This document shows positions 1 through 6,484 of a DNA stretch of 10,615 nt, in pieces. Both the position numbers and the translations under genes were made by a program. The DNA lies in NCBI GenBank assembly GCA_021840785.1, contig JAKBXD010000063.1, forward strand, positions 1 through 10,615, in the 5' to 3' direction. Below the pieces are notes generated by a model. That model worked only from the letters and a program-made list of their open reading frames with translations, was not told the DNA's origin and ran no database searches. The DNA comes from Pseudomonadota bacterium. GTDB taxonomy: Bacteria; Pseudomonadota; Gammaproteobacteria; Acidithiobacillales; Acidithiobacillaceae. How positions within the stretch are numbered: position 1 is the stretch's first letter; the number at the start of each line of letters is the position of its first letter.

Positions 1-362
1 TGCGCAAGGCCGAGGAAAGAACGGGGTTGCCGGCCGTGCGCTTCCGCCCCTGGCTGCAGGCATTTCGTGATTACGCCTTTGGCGGGAAACCCTTCGGGGG
101 CGAGGAGATCGCGGCGCAGATCGATGCGGCGCAGACTTTCGGATCGGACGGATGGATGCTGTGGAACCCCCGTAATGTCTATACTACGGCAGGACTCCCG
201 TCGAAGTCGGGGCTGGCCCCACCGACCGGGTGTCAGCCCGCGGGGCCGCAGGGATTCGTCATGGGCGGCGGGTCCATGTTGATCAACGGCGCCAATTCCT
301 GCAAAGCCTGCCAGTACACGCGGCGCTTGAAGGCAATGATTTCATTCACCGGCATCCAGTAA
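1..362 (+). CDS. DUF4015-type putative glycoside hydrolase, C-terminal fragment (5' end outside window)
   Basis: The frame is open from the left edge (first full codon at 3), so only the C-terminus is visible. The segment reading [14 protein letters not shown], then the [20 protein letters not shown] stretch, then WNPRNVYT, matches from memory the last part of the DUF4015 putative glycosyl hydrolase family, a predicted TIM-barrel protein whose substrate is unknown. The recognisable family sequence ends near base 185. The frame then continues for about 59 codons of unrelated sequence, passing 130 bp into the convergent rppH gene before a TAA at 360-362. That tail has no family resemblance that I can see, so it is either a lineage-specific extension or the result of a lost stop or frameshift. 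The hairpin at 206-226 lies where a shorter gene would end. Family assignment is fairly sure; the true 3' end is not. Confidence 0.7.
   Translation, partial: RKAEERTGLPAVRFRPWLQAFRDYAFGGKPFGGEEIAAQIDAAQTFGSDGWMLWNPRNVYTTAGLPSKSGLAPPTGCQPAGPQGFVMGGGSMLINGANSCKACQYTRRLKAMISFTGIQ
206..226. terminator. GC-rich hairpin between convergent genes (possible weak terminator)
   Basis: GTC plus GGGG (206-212) can pair with CCCC (217-220) and GAC (224-226), with a small bulge on the 3' side. It lies just downstream of the rppH stop on the minus strand and at the likely natural end of the DUF4015 domain on the plus strand. Neither strand has a T-tract after it, so intrinsic termination is uncertain. Confidence 0.3.
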
Positions 363-733
363 TCCACCCAGCGCCAGTCCTCAAACTCCGGCTGCTGGGT
401 GCGCAGGTTAATTTCCGCTTCTTCGCCTTCAAAACGAAGTAAAAACCATATCTGCTTCTGCCCACGATAACGGCGCCGCGAGGTGCGGTGACGGGCACAG
501 GGCACTTCGTAGCGCAACCAGCCCCGCGTCCGGCCAAGAATACAGACCTTGGCGGTCCCCACTTCTTCTTCCAGCTCACGAAACATCGCCTGTTCCGGCG
601 TTTCCGCATAATCAATGCCGCCCTGGGGGAACTGCCAGGCATTTTCACCCCGGCGTTTGGCCCACAACACCTGATTGTGTTCGTTACAAATAATCATGCC
701 CACATTGGGGCGATAGCCGTCCGCGTCTATCAT
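233..733 (-). CDS. rppH: RNA pyrophosphohydrolase RppH (Nudix)
   Basis: The 166-aa product begins [12 protein letters not shown] and closely resembles E. coli RppH ([12 protein letters not shown]). RppH removes pyrophosphate from the 5' end of triphosphorylated (and Np4-capped) RNA in the cytoplasm and so starts 5'-end-dependent mRNA decay. The Nudix box runs from about residue 38 to 60, with G38, E44, R52, E53 and the EEE at 55-57 in the expected spacing. WQFPQGG (33-39), [11 protein letters not shown] and the [11 protein letters not shown] segment are further RppH hallmarks. The frame is open up to 775, but I chose ATG 733 because it matches the family N-terminus and has AGAGA about 7-8 nt upstream; ATG 739 is two codons earlier with worse spacing. 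It is the last gene of the rsuA-nudJ-rppH operon, 57 bp after nudJ. Confidence 0.93.
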   Translation of the reverse strand: MIDADGYRPNVGMIICNEHNQVLWAKRRGENAWQFPQGGIDYAETPEQAMFRELEEEVGTAKVCILGRTRGWLRYEVPCARHRTSRRRYRGQKQIWFLLRFEGEEAEINLRTQQPEFEDWRWVDYWMPVNEIIAFKRRVYWQALQELAPLINMDPPPMTNPCGPAG

Positions 734-790
734 GTTCATCGTCTCTGCCGATGCGTTTATGTCGCAATATAGCACGCAGACGGGTCCGCG

Positions 791-1240
791 TCAGTCCACT
801 CCCGCGTGCAGCAGATCCAGTGGATAGCGTTTGCCCGCCTGATAATCGGCCATACAGCGCTGCACCATGACGCTGCGCATCTCCCCTCGGCGCGCCACCA
901 CTTCCCCCGGAGTCAACCAGGCTGGACCGATAATGCCCGCATCCAGGGCACGGCTCATGTCTCGGGGGCCAAGGCGCCCCCCGAAAGCAAAGCGCAGGTA
1001 AGTCAGGTTTTTCTCAGGAAATTCCCAGTGATAAACGCCCGTCAGATATTCCGGCTGGAAGGTGTAGCCCGTTTCCTCCAGGGTCTCGCGGACCACTGCA
1101 TCCAACAGCGTTTCACCGGGGTCCCAGTGGCCGGCAGGCTGATTGAAGCAGCGCCGCCCCCCCACCATCTCTTCCACGAGCAGAAAACGGCCGTTCTCCT
1201 CTACAACAGCGGCTACCGTCACATGCGGCGCCCAGATCAT
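791..1240 (-). CDS. nudJ: Nudix phosphatase NudJ-like
   Basis: The 149-aa product is collinear with E. coli NudJ (YmfB), a small Nudix enzyme that hydrolyses nucleoside di- and triphosphates and thiamine pyrophosphate-type substrates. Shared landmarks are PHVTVAAVVEENGRFLLVEE near the N-terminus, NQPAGHWDPGETL leading into the Nudix box (G37, E43, R51, E52, E55, E56, G58), the YLTGVYHW segment and a C-terminal YQAGKRYPLDLL like E. coli YQSGQRYPLEM. Its ATG overlaps the rsuA stop in an ATGA arrangement (1237-1240), which indicates translational coupling. In E. coli nudJ also follows a pseudouridine synthase gene (rluE), so the pairing with an RsuA-family gene is a recurrent neighbourhood. The physiological substrate here cannot be read from sequence. 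Confidence 0.87.
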   Translation of the reverse strand: MIWAPHVTVAAVVEENGRFLLVEEMVGGRRCFNQPAGHWDPGETLLDAVVRETLEETGYTFQPEYLTGVYHWEFPEKNLTYLRFAFGGRLGPRDMSRALDAGIIGPAWLTPGEVVARRGEMRSVMVQRCMADYQAGKRYPLDLLHAGVD

Positions 1241-1950
1241 GGGACTTTCTCCATCGTACGCTCTGGTTCCGTGAGTTCACGCCATTGCCCGGGAGGCAGA
1301 TCGCCCAGCACAAAGGGGCCGAAGGCCTCTCGCTGCAGGGTCAGCACCAGATTATCCAGAGCGGCAAACATCCGCCGAACCTCATGGTATCGCCCCTCCG
1401 TCAGGGTCAGCAAGATCTCCTGATCTGTCAAGTGCTGCATTGCTGCGGGACGACACGGAGTCTCTTCACCTTCCAGCATCAGAGTTCCCGCAGCCAGGAT
1501 ATCCGCCGCATCGCCCCGCAACGGCTCCTGCAGGGTCACCCGATACACCCGGGGAATGGCGCGGCGCGGGCTCGTCCAGTGGTGCAGCCAATCCCCATCA
1601 TCGGTGAGCAGCAAGACACCGCTAGTCTCGCGGTCCAGACGCCCGACACTGCTCAGCGACGGTCGCCGGTAGCGCCAGCGCAAGGGAAAATCCTGATAGA
1701 TGGCGCGCGGATCATCGTGAGCACAAACCTTGCCCAAAGGTTTGTGATAGAGCAGATAGAGGGCATGGGGGTGATCAATAGGCTCCTCATCCACCCAGAC
1801 CAGCGCCGCATCCACTTTGGCAGAGGCTTTGCGCAACAATTCTCCGGCCACGCGCACCCGCCCCTCGCGCAATAGATCACGCACTTCGGAACGGCTGCAA
1901 TATCCCAGGCGAGACAGTAAATGATCAATGCGTTCGGCGGATTTTTGCAT
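1237..1950 (-). CDS. rsuA: Pseudouridine synthase RsuA (16S rRNA psi516 type)
   Basis: The 237-aa protein has an N-terminal S4 RNA-binding domain (about residues 6-55) and an RsuA/RluB-type catalytic domain. The catalytic aspartate is D106 in GRLDRETSG, followed by LLLTDDGDW and TSPRRAIPRVYRVTL. The C-terminal LTEGRYHEVRRMFAALDN motif matches E. coli RsuA ([20 protein letters not shown]) better than RluB, RluE or RluF. RsuA isomerises U516 of 16S rRNA during 30S assembly. It is the first gene of a minus-strand operon and overlaps nudJ by 4 bp. No convincing Shine-Dalgarno precedes ATG 1950; instead a 7-bp perfect hairpin sits 12 nt upstream. TTTAAA at 1991-1996 could be its -10 box, but the -35 region is poor. 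Confidence 0.88.
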   Translation of the reverse strand: MQKSAERIDHLLSRLGYCSRSEVRDLLREGRVRVAGELLRKASAKVDAALVWVDEEPIDHPHALYLLYHKPLGKVCAHDDPRAIYQDFPLRWRYRRPSLSSVGRLDRETSGVLLLTDDGDWLHHWTSPRRAIPRVYRVTLQEPLRGDAADILAAGTLMLEGEETPCRPAAMQHLTDQEILLTLTEGRYHEVRRMFAALDNLVLTLQREAFGPFVLGDLPPGQWRELTEPERTMEKVP

Positions 1951-1962
1951 AGGGCGTAGTTT

Positions 1963-1979
1963 AGCCTGTGGGACAGGCT
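1963..1979 (-). promoter_or_regulatory. Short perfect hairpin in the rsuA leader
   Basis: AGCCTGT (1963-1969) and ACAGGCT (1973-1979) form a 7-bp perfect stem with a 3-nt loop. It is centred about 20 nt upstream of the rsuA ATG, with its near arm 12 nt away. No T-tract follows, so it is not an obvious terminator. It could modulate rsuA translation, but that is inference. Confidence 0.35.
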
Positions 1980-2006
1980 GACGAAAAGCCTTTAAACCAC
2001 TATGAT
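1978..2006 (+). promoter_or_regulatory. Putative sigma70 promoter of aguA
   Basis: A -35-like CTGACG (1978-1983) and a -10-like TATGAT (2001-2006, one mismatch to consensus) are separated by exactly 17 bp. The predicted start near 2013 gives a 25-nt leader that contains GGAG at 2023-2026 before the aguA ATG. Confidence 0.45.
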
Positions 2007-2037
2007 CACGTCATAATCATGTGGAGCGGAATGCATC

Positions 2038-3069
2038 ATGACGACCGAATATACCCTACCCCCGGAATGGGCCCCGCAACATGCGGTACAACTTACCTGG
2101 CCGCACCCCGATAGCGACTGGGCGCCGCGCCTGGAGGCGGTGCTGCCAGTATTCGCCAGGATTGCCCGTGAAATCAGCTTCCGCGAAGAGGTACTCATTG
2201 CCTGCCATGACACGACCAGCATCAAGGTCTGCAAGACATATCTGCGGCACGCCGGTGCCGATCTCGCGCGCTGCCATCTCCACACCGTTCCCAGCAATGA
2301 TTCCTGGACCCGCGATCACGGTCCCCTCATCCTGCAGAACCCTGCCGGTCAGCGTAAACTGATGGACTTCGCCTTCAATGCCTGGGGCCTCAAATTCCGC
2401 GCCGACCTGGATAACCAGATTACCCGCCACCTGCATGCCCAAGGCGCTTACGGAAACGCGGCACTGGAGATTTCCGGGATGGTTCTGGAGGGCGGCAGTA
2501 TTGAAGTGGACGGCGCGGGCACCCTGCTGACCACCAGCGCCTGCCTGCTCTCGCCCAACCGCAACCCGCAATGGTCAGCGGCGCAGATCGAGGACGCCCT
2601 CCGCGCCCAGCTCGGCGTAGAACGCATTCTCTGGCTGCACAGCGGCCATCTGGAAGGCGATGACACGGATGCCCATATCGACACTCTCGCCCGCTTCTGC
2701 AACCCGCACACCATCGCCTACCAGAGTTGCGATGACCCCGACGACAGTCATTTCGCCCCACTCCAGCAGATGGCTGCGGAGCTCAGCGCCTGCCGCAACC
2801 GTAACGGCGAGAACTACCACCTGATCCCTCTGCCCTGGGCGCAAGCGCAGTTTGACGAAGAGGGCAACCGTCTCCCCCTGACCTATGCCAACTTTCTCAT
2901 CCTCAACGCCGCCGTCCTGTTGCCCACCTATGACGACCCCGCCGACCACATTGCACAAGAACGTCTGCAACACATCTTCCCTGACCGGGAAGTGATCCCG
3001 GTCCCCTGCGGCGAGTTGGCCCGTCAGCACGGCAGTCTGCACTGCGTCACCATGCAGTTGCCGCGTTAA
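2038..3069 (+). CDS. aguA: Agmatine deiminase (peptidyl-arginine deiminase family)
   Basis: The 343-aa protein belongs to the PAD_porph/agmatine deiminase family, which converts agmatine to N-carbamoylputrescine and ammonia in putrescine synthesis. Landmarks in order are WPHPDSDW (21-28), NDSWTRDHGP (87-96, substrate-binding D93), AFNAWG (112-117), LEGGSIEVDG (150-159), GHLEGDDTDAHID (203-215, catalytic H213) and QHGSLHCVTMQ (330-340) with the nucleophile C336. Length is normal for the family. The start at 2038 is supported by GGAG/GCGGA 7-11 nt upstream. The usual partner aguB (N-carbamoylputrescine amidohydrolase) is not adjacent; the next gene, 71 bp away, is lgt. Some family members act on other guanidino compounds, so the substrate is inferred. 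Confidence 0.88.
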   Translation: MTTEYTLPPEWAPQHAVQLTWPHPDSDWAPRLEAVLPVFARIAREISFREEVLIACHDTTSIKVCKTYLRHAGADLARCHLHTVPSNDSWTRDHGPLILQNPAGQRKLMDFAFNAWGLKFRADLDNQITRHLHAQGAYGNAALEISGMVLEGGSIEVDGAGTLLTTSACLLSPNRNPQWSAAQIEDALRAQLGVERILWLHSGHLEGDDTDAHIDTLARFCNPHTIAYQSCDDPDDSHFAPLQQMAAELSACRNRNGENYHLIPLPWAQAQFDEEGNRLPLTYANFLILNAAVLLPTYDDPADHIAQERLQHIFPDREVIPVPCGELARQHGSLHCVTMQLPR

Positions 3070-3140
3070 AGCCCATACTGTGCCATACCTTGACAGAAGC
3101 GCATCGCTCCGCCATCGTGGCCTAAAATTGCGAGGGTCCC

Positions 3141-3959
3141 ATGCTCCACTTTCCGGATATCAATACCGTTGGCTTCCAGCTCGGCCCCATCACCATTCAT
3201 TGGTACGGACTGCTGGAAATCATCAGTTTTGTCATAGCCACCGTCTGGCTCATCCGGCGCGGCCGCATGGCGCACTGGAACTGGCGCAAAGAGCAGGTCG
3301 TCGACCTGGAATTTTATGTGGCCGTCGGCGCTATTCTGGGTGGCAGGGTGGGCTATGTGCTCTGGTACAACCTCCCCTATTACCTCACCAATCCCGTGAA
3401 AATGCTGGCCATCTGGGATGGCGGCATGTCCTTTCACGGCGGCCTCCTGGGCGTCGTCATCGCCTGCTGGGCATTTGCGCGACTCCATCAACAACATGCC
3501 TTTCTGCCTACGCTGGACTTCATCGCGCCGGCCGTACCTATCGGGTTGGGGCGGGGACGTCTCGCCAATTTCATCAACGATCAACTTTTCGGTCGTGTCA
3601 GCGATCTCCCCTGGGCCATGGTTTTCCCCGCCGGTGGTCCGCAACCCCGGCAGCCCTCGCAACTCTATGAATTTCTGCTGGAAGGCGTCCTGCTCCTGCT
3701 GATTCTGACTGTCTACAGCCGTAAAGCGCGTCCTGCCGGTGCCGTCGGTGGCATGTTTGTCCTCTTTTATGGCATCTTCCGTTTCCTCGTGGAGTATACG
3801 CGGCAGCCGGATATTCAGTTGGGCTTTGTCTTCGGTCCCTACACCATGGGTCAGGTCTTATCCGTACCCATGATTATTCTCGGTCCGCTGGTAATCTGGT
3901 GGGCCTATAAGGGCGGGTTCGCCGAATCACCCAAAACCACACTGGCAGCCGATAATTAG
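3141..3959 (+). CDS. lgt: Prolipoprotein diacylglyceryl transferase Lgt
   Basis: The 272-aa integral membrane enzyme moves diacylglycerol from phosphatidylglycerol to the lipobox cysteine of prolipoproteins, the first lipoprotein maturation step. Family landmarks are IHWYG (19-23), WDGGMSFHGGLLG (92-104, H99), the signature GRLANFINDQLFGR (139-152, with R140, N143 and G151) and IFRFLVEYTRQPD (212-224, R214 and E218). At least six hydrophobic segments fit the seven-helix Lgt fold. The usual signature is NFINxE; here the glutamate is Q148 (codon CAA, 3582-3584), an atypical change at a residue reported as important in E. coli Lgt (E151). The start is backed by GAGGG (3132-3136) 4-5 nt upstream. 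It probably shares an operon with rep, which starts about 29 bp downstream. Confidence 0.95.
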   Translation: MLHFPDINTVGFQLGPITIHWYGLLEIISFVIATVWLIRRGRMAHWNWRKEQVVDLEFYVAVGAILGGRVGYVLWYNLPYYLTNPVKMLAIWDGGMSFHGGLLGVVIACWAFARLHQQHAFLPTLDFIAPAVPIGLGRGRLANFINDQLFGRVSDLPWAMVFPAGGPQPRQPSQLYEFLLEGVLLLLILTVYSRKARPAGAVGGMFVLFYGIFRFLVEYTRQPDIQLGFVFGPYTMGQVLSVPMIILGPLVIWWAYKGGFAESPKTTLAADN

Positions 3960-3988
3960 CTGCCGCAGATCACCTCTGCATAATGCCC

Positions 3989-5968
3989 ATGGCTGAGCTC
4001 AACCCGCCACAGCAGGAAGCGGTAAAACACATTCACGGCCCTTTGCTGGTGCTGGCCGGGGCCGGCTCGGGCAAGACACGGGTCATCACGCAGAAAATCG
4101 TCCATCTCATCCGCGAGCAACAGATAGCCCCCCGTCACATCTGCGCCGTGACCTTCACCAACAAGGCCGCCCGCGAGATGAAAAACCGCGTCGCGGAGGC
4201 TTTGCAGGGCCATAACAGCCGGGGTCTGATGGTCTCCACCTTTCATCATCTCGGCCTGCAAATCCTGCGCAAAGACATCGAGCGCCTGGGTTATCGCGGC
4301 AACTTCAGCGTCATTGACCCTGGCGACAGCTTAGGCATGGTGCGCAACCTGCTGCGCGAGGCGAGCGGCCCCAGCGATCTCGCCGAAGCCATTCAGGCAC
4401 GTATCTCCCGCTTCAAGAATGACGGTTTCTTCCCCGAGGAAGCGCATGCGGATGACCGTCTCGGTCAGGAGGCCGCCAACATATACGCGCCATATCAGCG
4501 CTCCCTCAGTGCCTGCAACGCGGTGGATCTGGATGATCTCATCCTCCTGCCCACCCGCCTGCTGCAAGACCACGCAGAAGCCCGCCACGACTGGCAGGAC
4601 CGCATCCGCTACCTGCTGGTGGATGAATATCAGGACAGCAATGGGGCGCAGTACCGCCTGGTGCAAACGCTGCTGGGCACCCGTCACAACCTGACGGCGG
4701 TGGGAGATGATGACCAGAGCATCTACTCCTGGCGGGGTGCGGCTGCCGACAACCTGCATCGGCTGGCGCAGGATTTCCCCAACCTCAAAGTCGTCAAACT
4801 GGAGCAGAACTACCGCTCCACCGGCCGCATTCTCCAGGCCGCCAATGCGGTCATTGCGCAAAATCCTCACCTCTTTGAAAAACGCCTGTGGAGCACGCTG
4901 GGCGATGGCCACTGTATCCGCGCTCTGCGCTGCGCCAATGAGATTGACGAGGCGGAGCAAGTAGTCAACGCCATACTCCGCGATCGCTTCCAACGGCAGG
5001 GGGAATACCGCGACTACGCCATTTTGTATCGTAGCAACCATCAGGCCCGCCCTTTTGAAGCGGCGCTGCGCAATGCCCGCATTCCTTACCAGATATCCGG
5101 CGGCCTCTCTTTCTTTGAACGCAGTGAAATCAAGGACTTTTTGTCCTACCTGCGGCTATTGGTCAACCCCGACGATGATCCCGCTTTTCTGCGTGCGGTC
5201 AACACCCCACGGCGGGGCATCGGCAGCGGCACACTGGAGCGCCTGGGCGCTTTCGCCAAGGAACGCAATCTCTCGCTGTTCGCCGCGCTTTGGGAAGACG
5301 CGTTGGAGTTGCCTGAAAAGGCGCGTACTGCCCTGCACAGCTTCGCCGGCTGGGTGAATCTTAAGGCCGACGAAGTGGACAAAGCCGAAATTATCCCGGC
5401 CTTGCAGAGCCTACCCGAAGAAATCGGCTATCTGCAGTATTTACAGAATGAAGGTGACGAAAAAGAGGTAGGACGCCGTTGGGAGAATATTCAGGAACTT
5501 CTGAGCTGGATGCAGCGCTTGCAAGAACAGGACGAGGGCCCGCAAACCCTCGCGGAAATACTCAATCGCCTGATGCTCTTCAACGTACTGGAGCGCGCGG
5601 AAGACGACGACCGCGATGTGCTGCGCCTGTCCACCCTGCACGCCGCTAAAGGGCTGGAATTTCCCCAGGTGTTTCTGGCGGGTGCCGAGGAAGAACTGCT
5701 GCCGCACCGCAACAGCGAAACCCCGGAGCAGATTGCAGAAGAACGCCGCCTCTTCTATGTGGGCATGACGCGCGCCCGCTTCCGACTGACTCTGAGTCTC
5801 TGTCGCAAACGCCGCCGCTACGGCCAGGACGTCCATCCGAAGCCGTCCCGCTTCCTCCAGGAAATCCCTAAAGAGCACCTGGACTGGCAGGGTGATCGGG
5901 ACCCCGAAGAAGAAATGGATCCGGCTGCCGCCTTCGCCCGACTGCGGGGGATGCTCGGCAAAACCTGA
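3989..5968 (+). CDS. rep: ATP-dependent DNA helicase Rep (UvrD/Rep superfamily 1A)
   Basis: The 659-aa 3'-5' helicase matches E. coli Rep along its length; Rep helps replication forks pass obstacles and restarts stalled forks. Numbering from ATG 3989: Walker A AGAGSGKT (23-30), motif Ia TFTNKAA (55-61), Walker B LLVDEYQD (209-216), GDDDQSIYSWRGA (239-251), LEQNYRS (271-277), STLHAAKGLEF near 550 and EERRLFYVGMTRAR near 584-597. Rep-specific similarity, as opposed to UvrD or PcrA, lies in GLMVSTFHHLGLQIL, ACNAVDLDDLILLPT and YAILYRSNHQAR. I chose ATG 3989 (MAELNPPQQEAV) because it aligns with other Rep N-termini; ATG 3983 is two codons earlier. Neither has a clear Shine-Dalgarno, so coupling to lgt is possible. 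It ends at the hairpin 5991-6028. Confidence 0.94.
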   Translation: MAELNPPQQEAVKHIHGPLLVLAGAGSGKTRVITQKIVHLIREQQIAPRHICAVTFTNKAAREMKNRVAEALQGHNSRGLMVSTFHHLGLQILRKDIERLGYRGNFSVIDPGDSLGMVRNLLREASGPSDLAEAIQARISRFKNDGFFPEEAHADDRLGQEAANIYAPYQRSLSACNAVDLDDLILLPTRLLQDHAEARHDWQDRIRYLLVDEYQDSNGAQYRLVQTLLGTRHNLTAVGDDDQSIYSWRGAAADNLHRLAQDFPNLKVVKLEQNYRSTGRILQAANAVIAQNPHLFEKRLWSTLGDGHCIRALRCANEIDEAEQVVNAILRDRFQRQGEYRDYAILYRSNHQARPFEAALRNARIPYQISGGLSFFERSEIKDFLSYLRLLVNPDDDPAFLRAVNTPRRGIGSGTLERLGAFAKERNLSLFAALWEDALELPEKARTALHSFAGWVNLKADEVDKAEIIPALQSLPEEIGYLQYLQNEGDEKEVGRRWENIQELLSWMQRLQEQDEGPQTLAEILNRLMLFNVLERAEDDDRDVLRLSTLHAAKGLEFPQVFLAGAEEELLPHRNSETPEQIAEERRLFYVGMTRARFRLTLSLCRKRRRYGQDVHPKPSRFLQEIPKEHLDWQGDRDPEEEMDPAAAFARLRGMLGKT

Positions 5969-5990
5969 TAAATAGTTTGCCACGCACAAA

Positions 5991-6028
5991 AGCGGGGGGC
6001 GATCCACACCACCGGATCGCCCCCCGCT
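5991..6028. terminator. Strong bidirectional hairpin terminator between rep and rpsT
   Basis: AGCGGGGGGCGATCC (5991-6005) and GGATCGCCCCCCGCT (6014-6028) are perfect inverse complements: a 15-bp stem with an 8-nt loop. On the minus strand it is followed by TTTG, a short T-tract, which fits termination of rpsT. On the plus strand it follows the rep stop by 22 nt but has only a poor T-tract. It most likely serves both convergent genes. Confidence 0.8.
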
Positions 6029-6033
6029 CTGTA

Positions 6034-6052
6034 TCCCGCACGGGTTGCGGGA
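6034..6052 (-). terminator. Secondary short hairpin downstream of rpsT
   Basis: TCCCGCA (6034-6040) pairs with TGCGGGA (6046-6052) around a 5-nt loop, 16 nt past the rpsT stop and just before the larger hairpin. There is no T-tract. It may protect the rpsT mRNA 3' end or add to the main terminator. Confidence 0.35.
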
Positions 6053-6067
6053 GCTTACCTGCCGCCT

Positions 6068-6343
6068 TTACCCAGCGACGTTACCCATGGCTTTGACGCG
6101 AGCCGAGAGCCGGCTTTTGGTGCGCGCCGCCATATTGCGGTGTGTCACACCCTTGCCCACCGTCTTGTCGATGACCGACTCCGCAGCGCGCAACGCGATG
6201 CGTGCCTGCTCCTGATTGCCGATATGTACGGCCTTCAGCACACCCTTCACATAAGTGCGCAGGCGCGAGCGCAGACTGGCATTGTGCAAGCGCCGTTTTT
6301 CATTTTGTAATACGCGCTTGCGCGCCTGAGCTGTATTGGCCAA
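6068..6343 (-). CDS. rpsT: 30S ribosomal protein S20
   Basis: The 91-aa basic protein has the S20 pattern: ANTAQARKRVLQNEKRRLHN at the N-terminus, LRSRLRTYVKGVLKAV in the middle and VIDKTVGKGVTHRNMAARTK, then SRLSARVKA, at the C-terminus. S20 is a primary binder of 16S rRNA in the 30S subunit. The frame stays open to an ATG at 6367, but the family N-terminus begins at the TTG at 6343, with GGAGAG 8 nt upstream. E. coli rpsT also starts with a non-AUG codon (UUG), which is linked there to autoregulation, so the TTG may be conserved for the same purpose. The gene is monocistronic, between the modC-like gene's terminator and the 5991-6028 hairpin. Confidence 0.95.
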   Translation of the reverse strand: MANTAQARKRVLQNEKRRLHNASLRSRLRTYVKGVLKAVHIGNQEQARIALRAAESVIDKTVGKGVTHRNMAARTKSRLSARVKAMGNVAG

Positions 6344-6367
6344 CTTTAGTACTCTCCATATCCACAA

Positions 6368-6383
6368 TCCCGCGACTGCGGGA
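6368..6383 (-). promoter_or_regulatory. Hairpin in the rpsT leader
   Basis: TCCCGC (6368-6373) pairs with GCGGGA (6378-6383) around a 4-nt loop. It lies inside the predicted 5' UTR of rpsT, about 25 nt before the TTG start. It could help post-transcriptional control of S20 synthesis; that role is inferred only from position. Confidence 0.4.
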
Positions 6384-6396
6384 AATTAAGTGGCAT

Positions 6397-6425
6397 ATTC
6401 TGGCGCCATCGCCCAACCCTGTCAA
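6397..6425 (-). promoter_or_regulatory. Sigma70-type promoter of rpsT
   Basis: On the minus strand a perfect -35 TTGACA (6425-6420) is followed after exactly 17 bp by CAGAAT (6402-6397), matching the -10 consensus at four of six positions. Transcription would start near 6390, giving a leader of about 47 nt that contains the 6368-6383 hairpin and the GGAGAG ribosome binding site. Confidence 0.65.
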
Positions 6426-6441
6426 CATCAATACACATGCG

Positions 6442-6469
6442 AAAAACCGCCCGGCACGGCAACAGCGGT
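6442..6469 (-). terminator. Rho-independent terminator of the ABC transporter operon
   Basis: On the minus strand ACCGC is followed by a 14-nt loop, then GCGGT and a run of five T (ending at 6442). It lies 16 nt after the stop of the ATPase gene and just before the rpsT promoter. The stem is only 5 bp, so strength is uncertain. Confidence 0.5.
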
Positions 6470-6484
6470 GCTGAATGCCCTGAT

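Noticed and set aside
734..775. Longer rppH start at 775 (14 more residues)
   Set aside because: RppH family proteins begin [12 protein letters not shown], which matches ATG 733 with a better-placed ribosome binding site.
1285..1875. 196-codon plus-strand frame over rsuA, and a 205-codon frame at 806-1423 over nudJ
   Set aside because: Antisense shadows of clearly conserved genes, with Gln/Arg/Pro-rich composition and no domain.
3090..3128. Consensus TTGACA (3090-3095) plus TAAAAT (3123-3128) as an lgt promoter
   Set aside because: The spacing is 27 bp, far beyond the usable range, and no good -10 box lies 17 bp from the TTGACA.
3066..3670. Long open frames on both strands overlapping lgt (about 196-198 codons)
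   Set aside because: Lgt is unmistakable in its own frame; these are GC-rich shadow frames with no recognisable domain.
4331..5041. 236-codon open frame antisense to rep, and another at 5441-6007
   Set aside because: Both lie inside the coding strand of a fully conserved Rep helicase and show no motif; typical antisense shadows in GC-rich DNA.
6344..6367. ATG start for rpsT at 6367
   Set aside because: It would translate through the GGAGAG ribosome binding site and add eight residues absent from S20; the family N-terminus fits TTG 6343.
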